NCBI GenBank assembly: GCA_035492775.1
Contig: DATJIW010000074.1
Coordinates: 60,832 to 124,831, forward strand
Reading direction: 5' to 3'
Length of the DNA: 64,000 nt
From: DATJFQ01 sp035492775
GTDB lineage: Bacteria; Acidobacteriota; Vicinamibacteria; Vicinamibacterales; 2-12-FULL-66-21
Under the pieces are notes generated by a model. The model saw only the letters and a program-made list of their open reading frames with translations, searched no databases and was not told the origin of the DNA. Position 1 is the stretch's first letter. Every line of letters starts with the position of its first letter. Position numbers and translations under genes: made by a program. Below are positions 31,365-40,157 of this stretch, in pieces.

Positions 31365-32348
31365 ATGCCTCGCAACGCTGAGGTCATCCGGCAGTGGTCC
31401 ATTCTTCGTGAGCTCGAGGCGTCGCGCCGGGTCACGATCGACGAGCTGGCGGAGCAGACAGGCGTCACCACCCGCACCATCCGTCGCGACCTCGAAGCGC
31501 TCCAGACGGCCGGCTTTCCGCTGTTCGACGATCTAATCGACGGCAAGCGGTACTGGACGCTCGAACAGAAGGCGTTCCGGCGGCTGGATGATACGGGATT
31601 CACTCTGGGGGAACTGAGTGCGCTCTATTTCAGCCGGACGCTGGTCGAGTGCCTCGCGGCGACGCCCTTCCAGCGCGACGTATCCAGCGCATTCGACAAG
31701 CTCAGCGCGGCGCTCACTCCGGGTATGCGGCAGTTTCTCGACCGCCTGCCGCTGGTATTTCAGGCGAAGGGATCTCCGGCGCGCGGTATCGACGATCGCG
31801 CGGAGCGGGACCACATCACGAAACTCGTCGAGGCGACGCTGCACCATCGCCGCGCGGCGATGAAGTACTTCTCGCTTTCGAGCCAGCGGGAAAAGGACTA
31901 TGTCGTCGAGCCGTACCGGCTGGTTTTCTCGCAGGGCGGCCTGTATCTCATGGCGTACGTACCGGAGTACTCGGCGTTCCGGACATTCGCGGTCGAACGC
32001 GTACGCGGCATTTCGCTGCACGAGGAGCGGTTCACGCCCATCGACCTGCCGGAAGAAACGTTCGCCCATTCACTGGGAATCAATCAAGGTACTCCCGAGC
32101 GGATCGAGATTGCGTTCGACGCGCAGATCGCGCCCTACATCCGTGAGCGCCGATGGCATGCGTCGCAGCAGATCAAGGGCGCGCCGGACGGTGGGATCGT
32201 CGTCGTACTGGACGTAACGAACGACTGGGCGCTGCGCAGCTGGATTCTGTCGTTCGGTCCGCTCGCCAAAGTGTTGTCGCCGCCGGCACTCGCGTCGCAG
32301 ATCAAGGACGAAGTGGCTCGCGCGGCGGCGCGCTATGCGCTGGAATGA
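31365..32348 (+). CDS. HTH/WYL-domain transcriptional regulator
   Basis: This 327-residue DNA-binding regulator has an N-terminal DeoR-type winged helix (about 1-60: RRVTIDELAEQTGVTTRTIRRDLEALQTAGFP) and a WYL domain at about 145-240. The signature here is MKYFSLSSQREKDYVVEPYRLVFSQGGLYLMAYVPEY, with the tripeptide represented by LYL. A C-terminal WCX extension follows, with SWILSFGPLAKVLSPPALASQI. WYL regulators sense nucleic-acid or nucleotide ligands and often control DNA-damage or defence genes. The nearest neighbour is the convergent HNH nuclease gene; no target is evident. Confidence 0.9.
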   Translation: MPRNAEVIRQWSILRELEASRRVTIDELAEQTGVTTRTIRRDLEALQTAGFPLFDDLIDGKRYWTLEQKAFRRLDDTGFTLGELSALYFSRTLVECLAATPFQRDVSSAFDKLSAALTPGMRQFLDRLPLVFQAKGSPARGIDDRAERDHITKLVEATLHHRRAAMKYFSLSSQREKDYVVEPYRLVFSQGGLYLMAYVPEYSAFRTFAVERVRGISLHEERFTPIDLPEETFAHSLGINQGTPERIEIAFDAQIAPYIRERRWHASQQIKGAPDGGIVVVLDVTNDWALRSWILSFGPLAKVLSPPALASQIKDEVARAAARYALE

Positions 32349-32848
32349 GCGGCGGGTGAAGCGCCGCGGGATCCGCGTCGCGTCAGAGCGGCACGCACGA
32401 TGACTTTGAGGCGGCGCCACTGCGCGGTGACGACGACGTGACACGCCCGGCAGAGGAGGCGGTAGTTCTCGAGCCCGCATTCGCCCCCGCCGTCCGCGAC
32501 CGGCAGGATGTGGTCGGCTTCCCAGCGCGGACGCGCCGCCCGCCACTTGCGCCGCTCGGCCCGCGCAGGCTTTGGAGGACGCGTGCGGCGCCAGGCACTC
32601 TCGGCCTCTTTGAGGTTGAATCCGCATCGGCCGCAGATACCTCGATCGCGCTTCCAGACCTCCCCACGCACGTAGCTCGGGCTGCTGCGCACACGCCATT
32701 CGTGCACGCAGGCATCGCTGCAGAACGTCCGCCGGCGGGGAGCGGCGATCACGTTGCGGCACCACCGGCAAATCGGCTGGCCCGCCTCGTTCCTGTCGGG
32801 CTTTCCCCACTGATCCCGTTGAACGGCACGTCGCCGGATAGTGCTCAC
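32333..32848 (-). CDS. HNH endonuclease-domain protein
   Basis: This 171-residue protein has two zinc-binding parts. An N-terminal treble-clef-like ribbon (CRWCR ... FCSDACVHEW) is followed by a second Cys pair (CGRCGFN) and the HNH core WEADHILPVADGGG ... GLENYRLLCRACHVVVTAQW, with the catalytic His in ADHI, the Asn in LENY and the last His in CRACH. It is a DNA nuclease candidate, either a solitary housekeeping or defence type. The start is uncertain: GTG at 32848 is used, while the frame stays open to a TTG at 32908. The last 16 bases overlap the end of the WYL regulator gene, which converges from the other strand. It lies divergent from the permease at 32950. Confidence 0.8.
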   Translation of the reverse strand: MSTIRRRAVQRDQWGKPDRNEAGQPICRWCRNVIAAPRRRTFCSDACVHEWRVRSSPSYVRGEVWKRDRGICGRCGFNLKEAESAWRRTRPPKPARAERRKWRAARPRWEADHILPVADGGGECGLENYRLLCRACHVVVTAQWRRLKVIVRAALTRRGSRGASPAAHSSA

Positions 32849-32949
32849 GCAGCACTGTTTCGGCGCGTCGACCCTCCATCCGTAGGTGTCTTTCAACCGA
32901 CCGCACAACCGGAGTCGCGCCCCCCGCGTCTAACGCGCAAAGGATCGCC

Positions 32950-35427
32950 ATGACCGACCTTCGAGACGCAGTCCGTTCGCTGTTTGCGACACCGGTCGTG
33001 ACGGCCGTCGCCGTCCTGTCGCTGGCACTTGGCATCGGCGCCAATACGGCCATCTTCTCCATTGTCAACGCGCTAATGCTGCGGTCGCTGCCGGTCAAGG
33101 ATCCGCAGCAGCTCGTGCAGATCCTCACCGGCCCGCAGCGCACGTCTTGGAGCAACCCGCTGTGGGAGCAGCTGCGCGAGCGCGCACCGCGGATGTTCAA
33201 CGGCGCCTTCGCCTATTCCCATCAGCGTCTCGACCTCGCATCGGGCGGCGAGCAGCGGCCCGCCGAGGCCATCATGGCGAGCGGCACGTTCTTCGACGTG
33301 CTCGGCGTGCCCGCGATCCTGGGACGGACCTTCACCGCCGCGAACGACGTGCGCCGCGGCACGGGTATCGACGCGCGTCAGGTCGCAGTCATCAGCTATC
33401 GATTCTGGCAGCAGCATTACGGCGGCTCGGCCGATGCCGTCGGCAAAGCCATCTCGCTCGATCGAGTGCCATTCACGATCATCGGCGTCACCGGCCCCGA
33501 CTTCACCGGCGTCGATCAGGGGAACAGCTTCGACGTGGCGATCCCGCTGGCCGCCGAACCGCTGATTCGCGGGGCGAAGGAGAGCGCGATGGACGAACGT
33601 TCGTGGTGGTGGCTGCGTGTGATGGCGCGTCTCGAGCCCGGCGACTCGATCGAGCGAGCGACGGCTGCCGTGCGCGCCATCCAGCCGCAGCTTCGCGAGG
33701 CGACGCTTCCGACGAATTTCCGGCCCCAGGACCTGCCGAACTACCTGAAGGATCCGTTCACCATCAGAGGCGCGGCGAACGGCCCGAACTCTCTCGGGCG
33801 GCTCTATCGCGATCCCCTGAACATCCTGATGGGCGTCGTCGCGCTGGTGCTCCTCATCGCGTGCGCGAACATCGCCAACCTGCTCCTGGCGCGGGCGAGT
33901 GCGCGGCGACACGAACTGAGCGTTCGCGTCGCGCTCGGCGCGTCCTCGTGGAGGATCGTGCGTCAGCTCCTCACGGAAAGCGTCGTTCTCGCGGCAGCGG
34001 GGGCGGTGCTGGGGCTGGCATTCGCGCAGTGGGCGGCGCGGCTGCTCGTCAGCGAACTGTCGTACTACGGATCGCGGATCACCCTGGACACCGGCCTCGA
34101 CTGGCGGGTGATGGCGTTCACTGCCGGCGTCGCGTTCTCGACGGCGCTGCTCTTCGGCATCGTGCCCGCGTTGCGATCCACGCGCGTGCAGCCGCAGGAA
34201 GCGATGAAGGAACAGGGGCGCTCAATCGTCGGCGAGTCCCGGTTCGGCATGGCCAGCCTGCTCGTCATCGCGCAGGTGGCGCTCTCGCTGGTCCTCGTGG
34301 TCGGCGCCGCGCTCTTCGTCCGCACGTTTTCCTCGCTCGCGCACGTACGCCTCGGCTTCGACCCGAATCCGGTGCTGATCGTGGCCGCAAACGCGCAGCG
34401 ATCGGCGCGGGCCGTAGAGGATCGGGCGGCGCTGTACGAGCGGATGCGCGAGGCGGTGCTCGCCGTGCCCGGCGTGCAACAGGCGTCGCTCCAGAACGTC
34501 ACACCTCTCAGCGACAGCGAGTGGGACACGCTCATCGCGAATCCGCCGGGGCTGTCGCTTTCCGAGAAGGATCGAGACGTCCATGTCAACGCCGTCAGTC
34601 CGGGATGGTTTGCGACGTATGGAACGCCGATCATTGCCGGACGTGACTTCACGCTCCGCGACGATCGCACGACGCCACACGTGGTGCTCGTCAACGAAAC
34701 GTTCGCGAAGAAGTATTTCGCTGGCGCAAATCCTGTCGGACAGACAGTGCGGAACGAACCCAGTCCGGGCGAGGACACGCCGCCGCTGCAAATCATCGGA
34801 CTCGTGCGCGACGCCGTCTACGATTCGCTGCGCGATCCCGTTCCTCCAACGATGTATCAGGCCCAACTGCAACAGGCGCGGCCGAACCCCTCCGTCGAGA
34901 TCGCCGTACGCGCGGCGTCCGGCTCCCCCGCGCTGCTCACGCGCAGCATCGTCGAAGCCATCGGGTCGGTGGACCGGGACGTCTCGCTCACGTTCAATCC
35001 CCTGCGCGAAACCGTTCGCGACTTCACCGTCCAGGAACGAATGCTGGCGATCCTGTCCGGCTTTTTCGGCGCCCTCGCCCTCCTTCTCGCAGGACTGGGA
35101 CTCTATGGCGTGATGTCGTATGCAGTGTCGCGGCGCCGGACCGAGATCGGGATTCGCATGGCGCTCGGTGCAGGTCCCGGCGGGGCAGTACGGCTGGTGC
35201 TGACACGCGCCGCGCTGCTCGTCACGGCAGGCGTTGCCGTGGGCGCGGCGATCTCGTTGTGGGCGTCGAAGTTCGTCGCCGATTTGCTCTTCGGGCTGGC
35301 GCCGCGCGACGCGTCCTCGCTCCTGATCGCGACGATGACGCTCGCGACGATTGGCGCCCTCGCGGCGTGGCTGCCCGCGCGCCGCGCTGCCCGGATCGAT
35401 CCCGCGCAGGTACTGCGGGACGCGTAG
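32950..35427 (+). CDS. FtsX/MacB-type orphan ABC permease (ADOP-like)
   Basis: This 825-residue membrane protein is an acidobacterial duplicated-permease type with two FtsX-like halves. TM1 is TPVVTAVAVLSLALGIGANTAIFSIV, followed by a large periplasmic MacB-like domain (about 50-270). A three-helix block starts at DPLNILMGVVALVLLIACANIANLLLARA with the R.HELSVRVALGASSWRIVRQLLTES motif. The second half repeats the plan, ending with GVMSYAVSRRRTEIGIRMALGAGPG. No ATPase gene is adjacent and no PadR regulator precedes it, unlike the two other copies here. AAGGA lies 8 nt before the ATG. Probable role: exporting or extracting a lipophilic substrate, not proven. Confidence 0.88.
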   Translation: MTDLRDAVRSLFATPVVTAVAVLSLALGIGANTAIFSIVNALMLRSLPVKDPQQLVQILTGPQRTSWSNPLWEQLRERAPRMFNGAFAYSHQRLDLASGGEQRPAEAIMASGTFFDVLGVPAILGRTFTAANDVRRGTGIDARQVAVISYRFWQQHYGGSADAVGKAISLDRVPFTIIGVTGPDFTGVDQGNSFDVAIPLAAEPLIRGAKESAMDERSWWWLRVMARLEPGDSIERATAAVRAIQPQLREATLPTNFRPQDLPNYLKDPFTIRGAANGPNSLGRLYRDPLNILMGVVALVLLIACANIANLLLARASARRHELSVRVALGASSWRIVRQLLTESVVLAAAGAVLGLAFAQWAARLLVSELSYYGSRITLDTGLDWRVMAFTAGVAFSTALLFGIVPALRSTRVQPQEAMKEQGRSIVGESRFGMASLLVIAQVALSLVLVVGAALFVRTFSSLAHVRLGFDPNPVLIVAANAQRSARAVEDRAALYERMREAVLAVPGVQQASLQNVTPLSDSEWDTLIANPPGLSLSEKDRDVHVNAVSPGWFATYGTPIIAGRDFTLRDDRTTPHVVLVNETFAKKYFAGANPVGQTVRNEPSPGEDTPPLQIIGLVRDAVYDSLRDPVPPTMYQAQLQQARPNPSVEIAVRAASGSPALLTRSIVEAIGSVDRDVSLTFNPLRETVRDFTVQERMLAILSGFFGALALLLAGLGLYGVMSYAVSRRRTEIGIRMALGAGPGGAVRLVLTRAALLVTAGVAVGAAISLWASKFVADLLFGLAPRDASSLLIATMTLATIGALAAWLPARRAARIDPAQVLRDA

Positions 35428-35441
35428 AGCGTCGCCGCGCG

Positions 35442-36425
35442 CTAGAGTGCGAACAGCGTCAGCGCAAAGCGCGCCTCGTGGTCGATCCACTGCTCGGCGA
35501 GGCTGAATCCCGCGTCGACGCCAAGCTCTTCAATCTGCTCCGGAACGTACTTATAGGAGCTCTCGGTCCAGATTCGTTCGCCCGATTCGAACGACGCCGT
35601 GATGCCGGCGCCCGGAATGACGACGCGCTGCGGGACGAGGCTTTCGAGGTGCATCTCGATCCGCTGCACCTCCCGATTCCAGATTGCGCGGTGCGCGAAG
35701 CGGTCCAGGTCGAACGCCGCGCCAAGTTCGCGGTTGATGCGAACGAGCAGATTCCGGTTGAACGCTGCGGTGATGCCGAGGGGATCGTCGTACGCGAGCA
35801 TCAAGTCGGGCTCCGGCTTCACGAGGTCCGCGCCGAGAAGCAGGAAATCACCGGGAGCGAGCGCGTCGCGAATGCCCCGCACGAACTCGTGAGCGGCGGG
35901 CTCGTCGAAGTTTCCGATATTCGATCCGAGGAGCAGTACGAGGATCGGGCTGCTGTTCGTGCGTGCTGCCGCCGCCTGTCGCAGGCCGACTTCGTACGTG
36001 CCGCGGTGCCCGACCACCGAGCAGTGATGGAACCGGCCGAGCGTGCGGGTCGACTGCTCGAGCGCCTGGCGGGAGATGTCGATGAGATGCACGCGACCGC
36101 GGCCGCCGGCGGCGCCGAGCGCATCCGCAAGGATGACCAGCTTCTCGCCGCTGCCGCAGCCAAGCTCGACGAACATCGGTTCGGCGCCGTGCTCGAATGA
36201 CGTGAGCAGGTCGATGACCTCGGGAGCGTGCGCCTCCAGCAGGCCCCTCTCCGCACGCGTAATCCGATACCAGGGCAGCCGGCAGATCGCCTCGAACAGC
36301 GACGATCCAAGATCGTCGTACAGATACTTCGACTGGAGCTGCTTGGGCGACAGCGCCAGATCGCGGCGGACATCGCTGCCGAAGTTCGCCGAGGTCCGCT
36401 CCAGAGTCGCGTGCGTTGGGTGCAT
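35442..36425 (-). CDS. egtD: L-histidine N-alpha-methyltransferase EgtD
   Basis: This 327-residue SAM-dependent enzyme trimethylates histidine to hercynine in ergothioneine biosynthesis. Features are LSPKQLQSKYLYDDLGSSLFEAI near the N-terminus, the SAM motif FVELGCGSGEK (about residues 85-95), the acidic VHLIDIS, then LLLGSNIGNF and the C-terminal ESSYKYVPEQIEELGVDAGF that carries the His-binding Tyr/Glu residues. Length and order match EgtD. It is the third gene of a ku-egtB-egtD operon, 50 nt downstream of egtB, with a 9-bp inverted repeat (36440-36485) in the junction. The convergent permease ends 14 bp from its stop. Confidence 0.93.
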   Translation of the reverse strand: MHPTHATLERTSANFGSDVRRDLALSPKQLQSKYLYDDLGSSLFEAICRLPWYRITRAERGLLEAHAPEVIDLLTSFEHGAEPMFVELGCGSGEKLVILADALGAAGGRGRVHLIDISRQALEQSTRTLGRFHHCSVVGHRGTYEVGLRQAAAARTNSSPILVLLLGSNIGNFDEPAAHEFVRGIRDALAPGDFLLLGADLVKPEPDLMLAYDDPLGITAAFNRNLLVRINRELGAAFDLDRFAHRAIWNREVQRIEMHLESLVPQRVVIPGAGITASFESGERIWTESSYKYVPEQIEELGVDAGFSLAEQWIDHEARFALTLFAL

Positions 36426-36439
36426 GAGAGACGCCTTCA

Positions 36440-36485
36440 GGTACGCTGCGCCGTCGTCATTTCGACAATCAGCTGTCAGCGTACC
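36440..36485 (-). repeat. Inverted repeat at the egtB-egtD junction
   Basis: GGTACGCTG (36440-36448) and CAGCGTACC (36477-36485) are perfect 9-bp reverse complements; the second arm overlaps the last codons and stop of egtB. In RNA this would be a stem with a 28-nt loop between the two egt cistrons, possibly modulating egtD expression or RNA stability. Confidence 0.4.
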
Positions 36486-37789
36486 GTGCGGAACTTCGCG
36501 TACACGTATGGATAGTTGGCGCGGAACCAGTTGCGGAAGCTCGGTCGCACGAGTTCCCGGGCCGTTGCGGGCGAGGCCCCTTTGAGCACGTAATGCTGCC
36601 GGTCGAAAAAGTCTGCCGAATACTCAGGGTACGACGCCATTGGAACAAAGCCGCCGAAGGGCGCAAAGACCGTAGACGTCCATTCCCAGCCGTTTCCAAC
36701 GAGATCGAAGGCGCCAAACGGCGACGGCGGGAACGCGCCAACCGGCACTGGATCGAATCCCGCGAAATCGTAAAACCCCTCCGGAGCCTGTGCGGTGGCG
36801 GCAACGCCGTCGCGTGAACCGTACGCGGCGCGATGGAACTCCGGCTCCGTCATGAGACGACGCCCTTTCCATCGCGCGTAGGCGGACGCCTCGGCCTGGC
36901 TCACGTAGACGGGCGTGTCGAGCGGCAGTGGAACCGTCTCGAACATCCCACGCCAACGCCAACCCGCGTCGTCCAGAATCCAGAACGAGGGGTATTGCAC
37001 ATACTCCGAATCGAGCCAGCGCCAGCCTTCGTCGGACCAGAGATCCCGCTGCGAGTAGCCGCCCGCCTCGACGAACTCCAAGTAGTCGCCGTTGGTCACC
37101 GGGAACGCGTCGATCTCGAATGCCGGCACGTGCACGCGGTGCGCTTCGAACTCGTTGTCCCACCCGAACGGCACGACCGCGCGATCGGCTCCGAGCACCG
37201 CATCGCCGGCGGGAACCCGAACGGGATCGCGAACCGCGAAGCGCGAGCCCGCCGAGCCGGACGCTGAACCCAGAACCCCGAGCGCCGAACCGGTGCGCTT
37301 CTGGTCGTACGGCAGCCGATGCCACATGTAGAGAAGCGTCTCCTGGTGCATGGCCTCGTGTTCCAGTGCCGTGTAGAGGCCGTCGAGCGGCAGCTCCGGG
37401 CTGTGTTCCAGCGCGTCGAGGATCGCCTCGTCACATCGCGCCGCAAACGCGAGCACTGCGTCGCGTGACGGCCAGAGGGTGGAGGCCCCGCTTCGCGGCA
37501 CTGCGGCGTCGACGCTGTCAGGATCGATGCCCCGCGCGAAGAGCGCTTCCAGGCGTTCATCGACCGGCGGACATCCCAGGCCGCGGCGCAGGAATGCAAT
37601 TACGCTGAATGCCGGCAGATGCCCTTCGTAGAACACGATAGGGTTCCGCAACGCGATCGGACGGGAATAGTACGCCGATGGCTCGATCAGATCGAAAATC
37701 GCACGCGACCGCGCGCGGTTGCGCAAGTACCACGCGGCGGCGGAGACGCGATCGAGCGGAGCGACGGCGAGCGGAGGGTGAGCGCTCAC
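36476..37789 (-). CDS. egtB: Hercynine oxygenase EgtB (sulfoxide synthase)
   Basis: This 437-residue non-haem iron enzyme joins hercynine and a thiol to form the ergothioneine sulfoxide. The N-terminal DinB-like domain bears the iron motif HEAMHQE (HxxxHxE), with a further His expected earlier in the helix bundle. The C-terminal formylglycine/SUMF-type domain is clear: RVPAGDAVLGADR, VPFGWDNEFEAHRVHVPAFEIDAFPVTNGDYLEFVEAGGY, VYVSQAEASAYARWKGRRLMTEPEF and FDLVGNGWEWTST. The start is GTG at 37789 with GAGGAA 6-11 nt upstream; the open frame upstream overlaps ku. No egtA or egtC is nearby. Acidobacterial EgtB of the Chloracidobacterium type uses cysteine directly, which would fit a two-gene pathway, but the substrate is inferred. 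Confidence 0.93.
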   Translation of the reverse strand: MSAHPPLAVAPLDRVSAAAWYLRNRARSRAIFDLIEPSAYYSRPIALRNPIVFYEGHLPAFSVIAFLRRGLGCPPVDERLEALFARGIDPDSVDAAVPRSGASTLWPSRDAVLAFAARCDEAILDALEHSPELPLDGLYTALEHEAMHQETLLYMWHRLPYDQKRTGSALGVLGSASGSAGSRFAVRDPVRVPAGDAVLGADRAVVPFGWDNEFEAHRVHVPAFEIDAFPVTNGDYLEFVEAGGYSQRDLWSDEGWRWLDSEYVQYPSFWILDDAGWRWRGMFETVPLPLDTPVYVSQAEASAYARWKGRRLMTEPEFHRAAYGSRDGVAATAQAPEGFYDFAGFDPVPVGAFPPSPFGAFDLVGNGWEWTSTVFAPFGGFVPMASYPEYSADFFDRQHYVLKGASPATARELVRPSFRNWFRANYPYVYAKFRTVR

Positions 37790-37811
37790 GGATTCCTCAC
37801 AGGCAACGGCG

Positions 37812-38666
37812 CTAAGCGGCGGATTTCCTGCGGCCGCCCGGTTTCCGATGTTTGGACGCCCCGTGCTTCTTCGAGGTGCCCGCATGCGACGACTTTTTGC
37901 CCTCGAGCGATGCGCGAAGGCGGGCCATGAGGTCGACGACCTCCGCCCCCTGCGGCGTGCTCTGCATCTCGTGGAGTTTGGGCGACTTTCCCTTGACTTT
38001 CGCGTTGATGACGCGCATCAGGTTGTCCCGGTACTCATCCGTATACTTGTCCGGATTCCAGTCCGAGGCAAGTGAGTCCACCAGCTGGCGCGCCATCTTC
38101 AGTTCGGCCGTCCGGATCTCGGCTTTCTTGGGAAACGAGAACTCGCCAAGATCGGCCAACTCGTCCGAGAACCGCATCATGGTCAGCACGAGCGCGTCGC
38201 CGATGGCTTCGAGCGCTGCCAGATGCTGGGTATCGCGCAGAATGATCTTCGCGATTCCAATGCGACCCGAGTCGCGGATCGCTTCCCGCAGGAGCGCATA
38301 GGCGCGGTCCGCGCCCTTGCCCGCCTGCAGATAGTACGGCGTTTCGAAATACCGCTCGTCGACCTGCGCCGGATTGACGAAGTCGAGAATATCGATCGTC
38401 TTCGTCTTCTCGACCGCCGCCGTCTTGAAGTCGTCTTTCGTGAGGACGACGAACTGCCCTTTCGCGTATTCGAAGCCTTTCACCAGGTCCTCCCAGGCGA
38501 CGGGCTTTCCTTCCGTCTGGCAGACGCGTTCGTAGCGGACCGGCGCTTCGTCTTTTGCATGGAGCAGCCGGAACTTCGGCCGGTGATCGCGCACGGCGCT
38601 GTACAACTCCACCGGGATGTTGACCAGACCAAACGCAATCGAACCCTTCCACATCGATCGAGCCAT
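37812..38666 (-). CDS. ku: Ku protein (bacterial non-homologous end joining)
   Basis: This 284-residue DNA-end-binding homodimer subunit begins MARSMWKGSIAFGLVNIPVELYSA, followed by the Ku core beta-barrel/arch: FRLLHAKDEAPVRYERVCQ, GFEYAKGQFVVLTKDDF, IDILDFVNPAQVDERYFETPYYL and MRFSDELAD. A short Lys/Ser-rich tail (KKSSHAGTSKKHGASKHRK) could contact DNA or ligase. The partner ligase LigD is not in the window. The start at 38666 has GAGG about 9 nt before it; a 17-residue upstream reading is rejected because the family starts at MARxxWKG. It is the first gene of an operon with egtB (22-nt gap) and egtD, an unusual pairing of break repair and thiol synthesis. Confidence 0.96.
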   Translation of the reverse strand: MARSMWKGSIAFGLVNIPVELYSAVRDHRPKFRLLHAKDEAPVRYERVCQTEGKPVAWEDLVKGFEYAKGQFVVLTKDDFKTAAVEKTKTIDILDFVNPAQVDERYFETPYYLQAGKGADRAYALLREAIRDSGRIGIAKIILRDTQHLAALEAIGDALVLTMMRFSDELADLGEFSFPKKAEIRTAELKMARQLVDSLASDWNPDKYTDEYRDNLMRVINAKVKGKSPKLHEMQSTPQGAEVVDLMARLRASLEGKKSSHAGTSKKHGASKHRKPGGRRKSAA

Positions 38667-38743
38667 TGCCTGCCTCTTCAAACGAAAATGGCCAGGCGGA
38701 CCGTCCGCGCTGGCCATCTGACGTTGGCGTTGCGTCCAGCCGA

Positions 38744-39355
38744 CTAGCTTCCGCAGTCCGCCGAGATCATCTTCAGCGAGGTCACGTGCATCGTACGCAT
38801 GCCGCGTCCGCCGCCCTGGCCCTGCGCCGTCGTCGTTGCGCCCGCACCGCTGCCAGCGGTGGTGGTCGCGCCGGACGCGGTGGTGGTCGCACCGGACGCC
38901 GTGGTGGTGCCGCCGGTGCCCGTGGTCGAGGCGGCGCCGCCACTCATGCCGCTGTGGCCGCCGGCGATCGTGCCCGTCACTTCGACCTTGTGCCCGACGT
39001 GCGTGCTCAGATCCACGTCACCGCCGGCACTGAGCATGATCTGCCCCATTCCGCGGCCCATTCCCTGACCCGTGGTCCCCGTGCCGCCAGGCGCAGCCTC
39101 GCCGCTGCCGGTCGTGCTGGCGGCTCCAGTGGTGGTCGTCGCACCGGAGCCCATTCCCATGTCACTCCGATGGACATTGGTGAGCATGTAGGTACCCGAT
39201 GTGTCACCCGCTTTCACGCAGCCGGTGAGCGTCATCGGACCGCCCATTTTGCCTCCCTGCCGTCCCGACTGGGCCGTCGTGGACGCCGTCTGCTGTGCGG
39301 AGAGCCCGACCGCGAAGGCTGCCGCAATACAGGTTGCCATGAACACACGCCTCAT
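38744..39355 (-). CDS. Secreted OB-like protein with Ala/Thr/Gly repeats, paralogue 1
   Basis: This 203-residue exported protein has signal peptide MRRVFMATCIAAAFAVGLSA, cut near AQQ. The mature part has LTGCVKAGDTSGTYML, a Gly/Thr-rich insert, then LSAGGDVDLSTHVGHKVEVTG, a beta-rich core that resembles OB-type soluble domains. A low-complexity stretch of repeated TTTASGA units follows, and the end is MHVTSLKMISADCGS with a terminal Cys that may pair with Cys in TGC. Function unknown; bacterial homologues are typically annotated hypothetical. An excellent ribosome-binding site (GGAGG, 8 nt) precedes the ATG. It is followed 77 bp later by ku on the same strand and preceded by its paralogue at 39549-40103. 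Confidence 0.7.
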   Translation of the reverse strand: MRRVFMATCIAAAFAVGLSAQQTASTTAQSGRQGGKMGGPMTLTGCVKAGDTSGTYMLTNVHRSDMGMGSGATTTTGAASTTGSGEAAPGGTGTTGQGMGRGMGQIMLSAGGDVDLSTHVGHKVEVTGTIAGGHSGMSGGAASTTGTGGTTTASGATTTASGATTTAGSGAGATTTAQGQGGGRGMRTMHVTSLKMISADCGS

Positions 39356-39548
39356 GAAGTCATCCTCCTCCACCCACGTCAGTGGACAGAAACCGAGCGC
39401 TACGTATGAGTGCAGGAAGCAGGCCAAGGAAAGCGGCCGCCCGCCCGGGACGAGCTGACGGCCAATGGAAGATGCAGGCGACGCAGAGACCACCCAGTTC
39501 GCGTCTCAGCCGCGTACAGTCGCTGCCAAGAGGCGAATCACTGGACGT

Positions 39549-40103
39549 CTACTTGCCGCTGTCGGAGCAGCTCGACGAGATGCTGCGGATCGAGGAAACA
39601 CGGAGCATCCTCGCATCGCCGGCGCCGATGCCGTGACCCGACGTCATGGTCGACATGCCCGAGGGCTGGGCTCCCGCGTTGACGGCGCCGCCCGAGGACT
39701 GCTCGTCTCCCGCCGCCCCTTCGGCTATGTGCCGGCTGTCTTTTTTCGGCAGACGTCCCGTGACGCTCACTTCCTCGCCGACATGCTTGCTGAGGTCGGC
39801 TCTTCCTTCCGAGGTGAGCGTGATTGTGTCCTTGTTCTTGATATCCGTCGTACCCGTTGTGGCGCTCGAGCCCGAGGTTCCGGTCGTGCCGATTGCGTTC
39901 GTGTCGTGTCCCGCCGGCATTCCCTTCACGTGAGTGAGGTCGAACGTGCCGGCAGTCAGGCCGGCGCGCAGACAGCCGGTCACCGTGATTGGACTCGTCC
40001 ATTGATCCGGCCCGCTCTGTTTCTTGTCCGTTGACGATTGCTGGGCCGAAAGCCCGACCGCGCACGCGGCCGAAAGAATGAACGCGGTAACAATATTCTT
40101 CAT
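39549..40103 (-). CDS. Secreted OB-like protein, paralogue 2
   Basis: This 184-residue exported protein is a paralogue of the next gene downstream. The signal peptide is MKNIVTAFILSAACAVGLSA, cut near AQQ, matching its sister. The core repeats the pattern VTGCLRAGLTAGTFDLTHV, then ITLTSEGRADLSKHVGEEVSVTGRL, and ends MLRVSSIRSISSSCSDSGK, again with a C-terminal Cys. The Gly/Thr-rich insert is shorter and the TTTASGA repeats are absent. AGGAGG lies about 11 nt before the ATG. Its upstream side is the large heptamer-repeat element, so its promoter must lie within about 55 bp or inside the repeats. Function unknown. Confidence 0.7.
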   Translation of the reverse strand: MKNIVTAFILSAACAVGLSAQQSSTDKKQSGPDQWTSPITVTGCLRAGLTAGTFDLTHVKGMPAGHDTNAIGTTGTSGSSATTGTTDIKNKDTITLTSEGRADLSKHVGEEVSVTGRLPKKDSRHIAEGAAGDEQSSGGAVNAGAQPSGMSTMTSGHGIGAGDARMLRVSSIRSISSSCSDSGK

Positions 40104-40157
40104 CGATGCATCCCTCCTGACGCACCGAAGCAAGCTCCGATACCTCGTCAGGCGCTA

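Noticed and set aside
32070..33200. 376-residue minus-strand frame covering the HNH gene region
   Set aside because: It overlaps the WYL gene, the HNH gene in another frame and the permease start; the HNH frame has the catalytic motifs instead.
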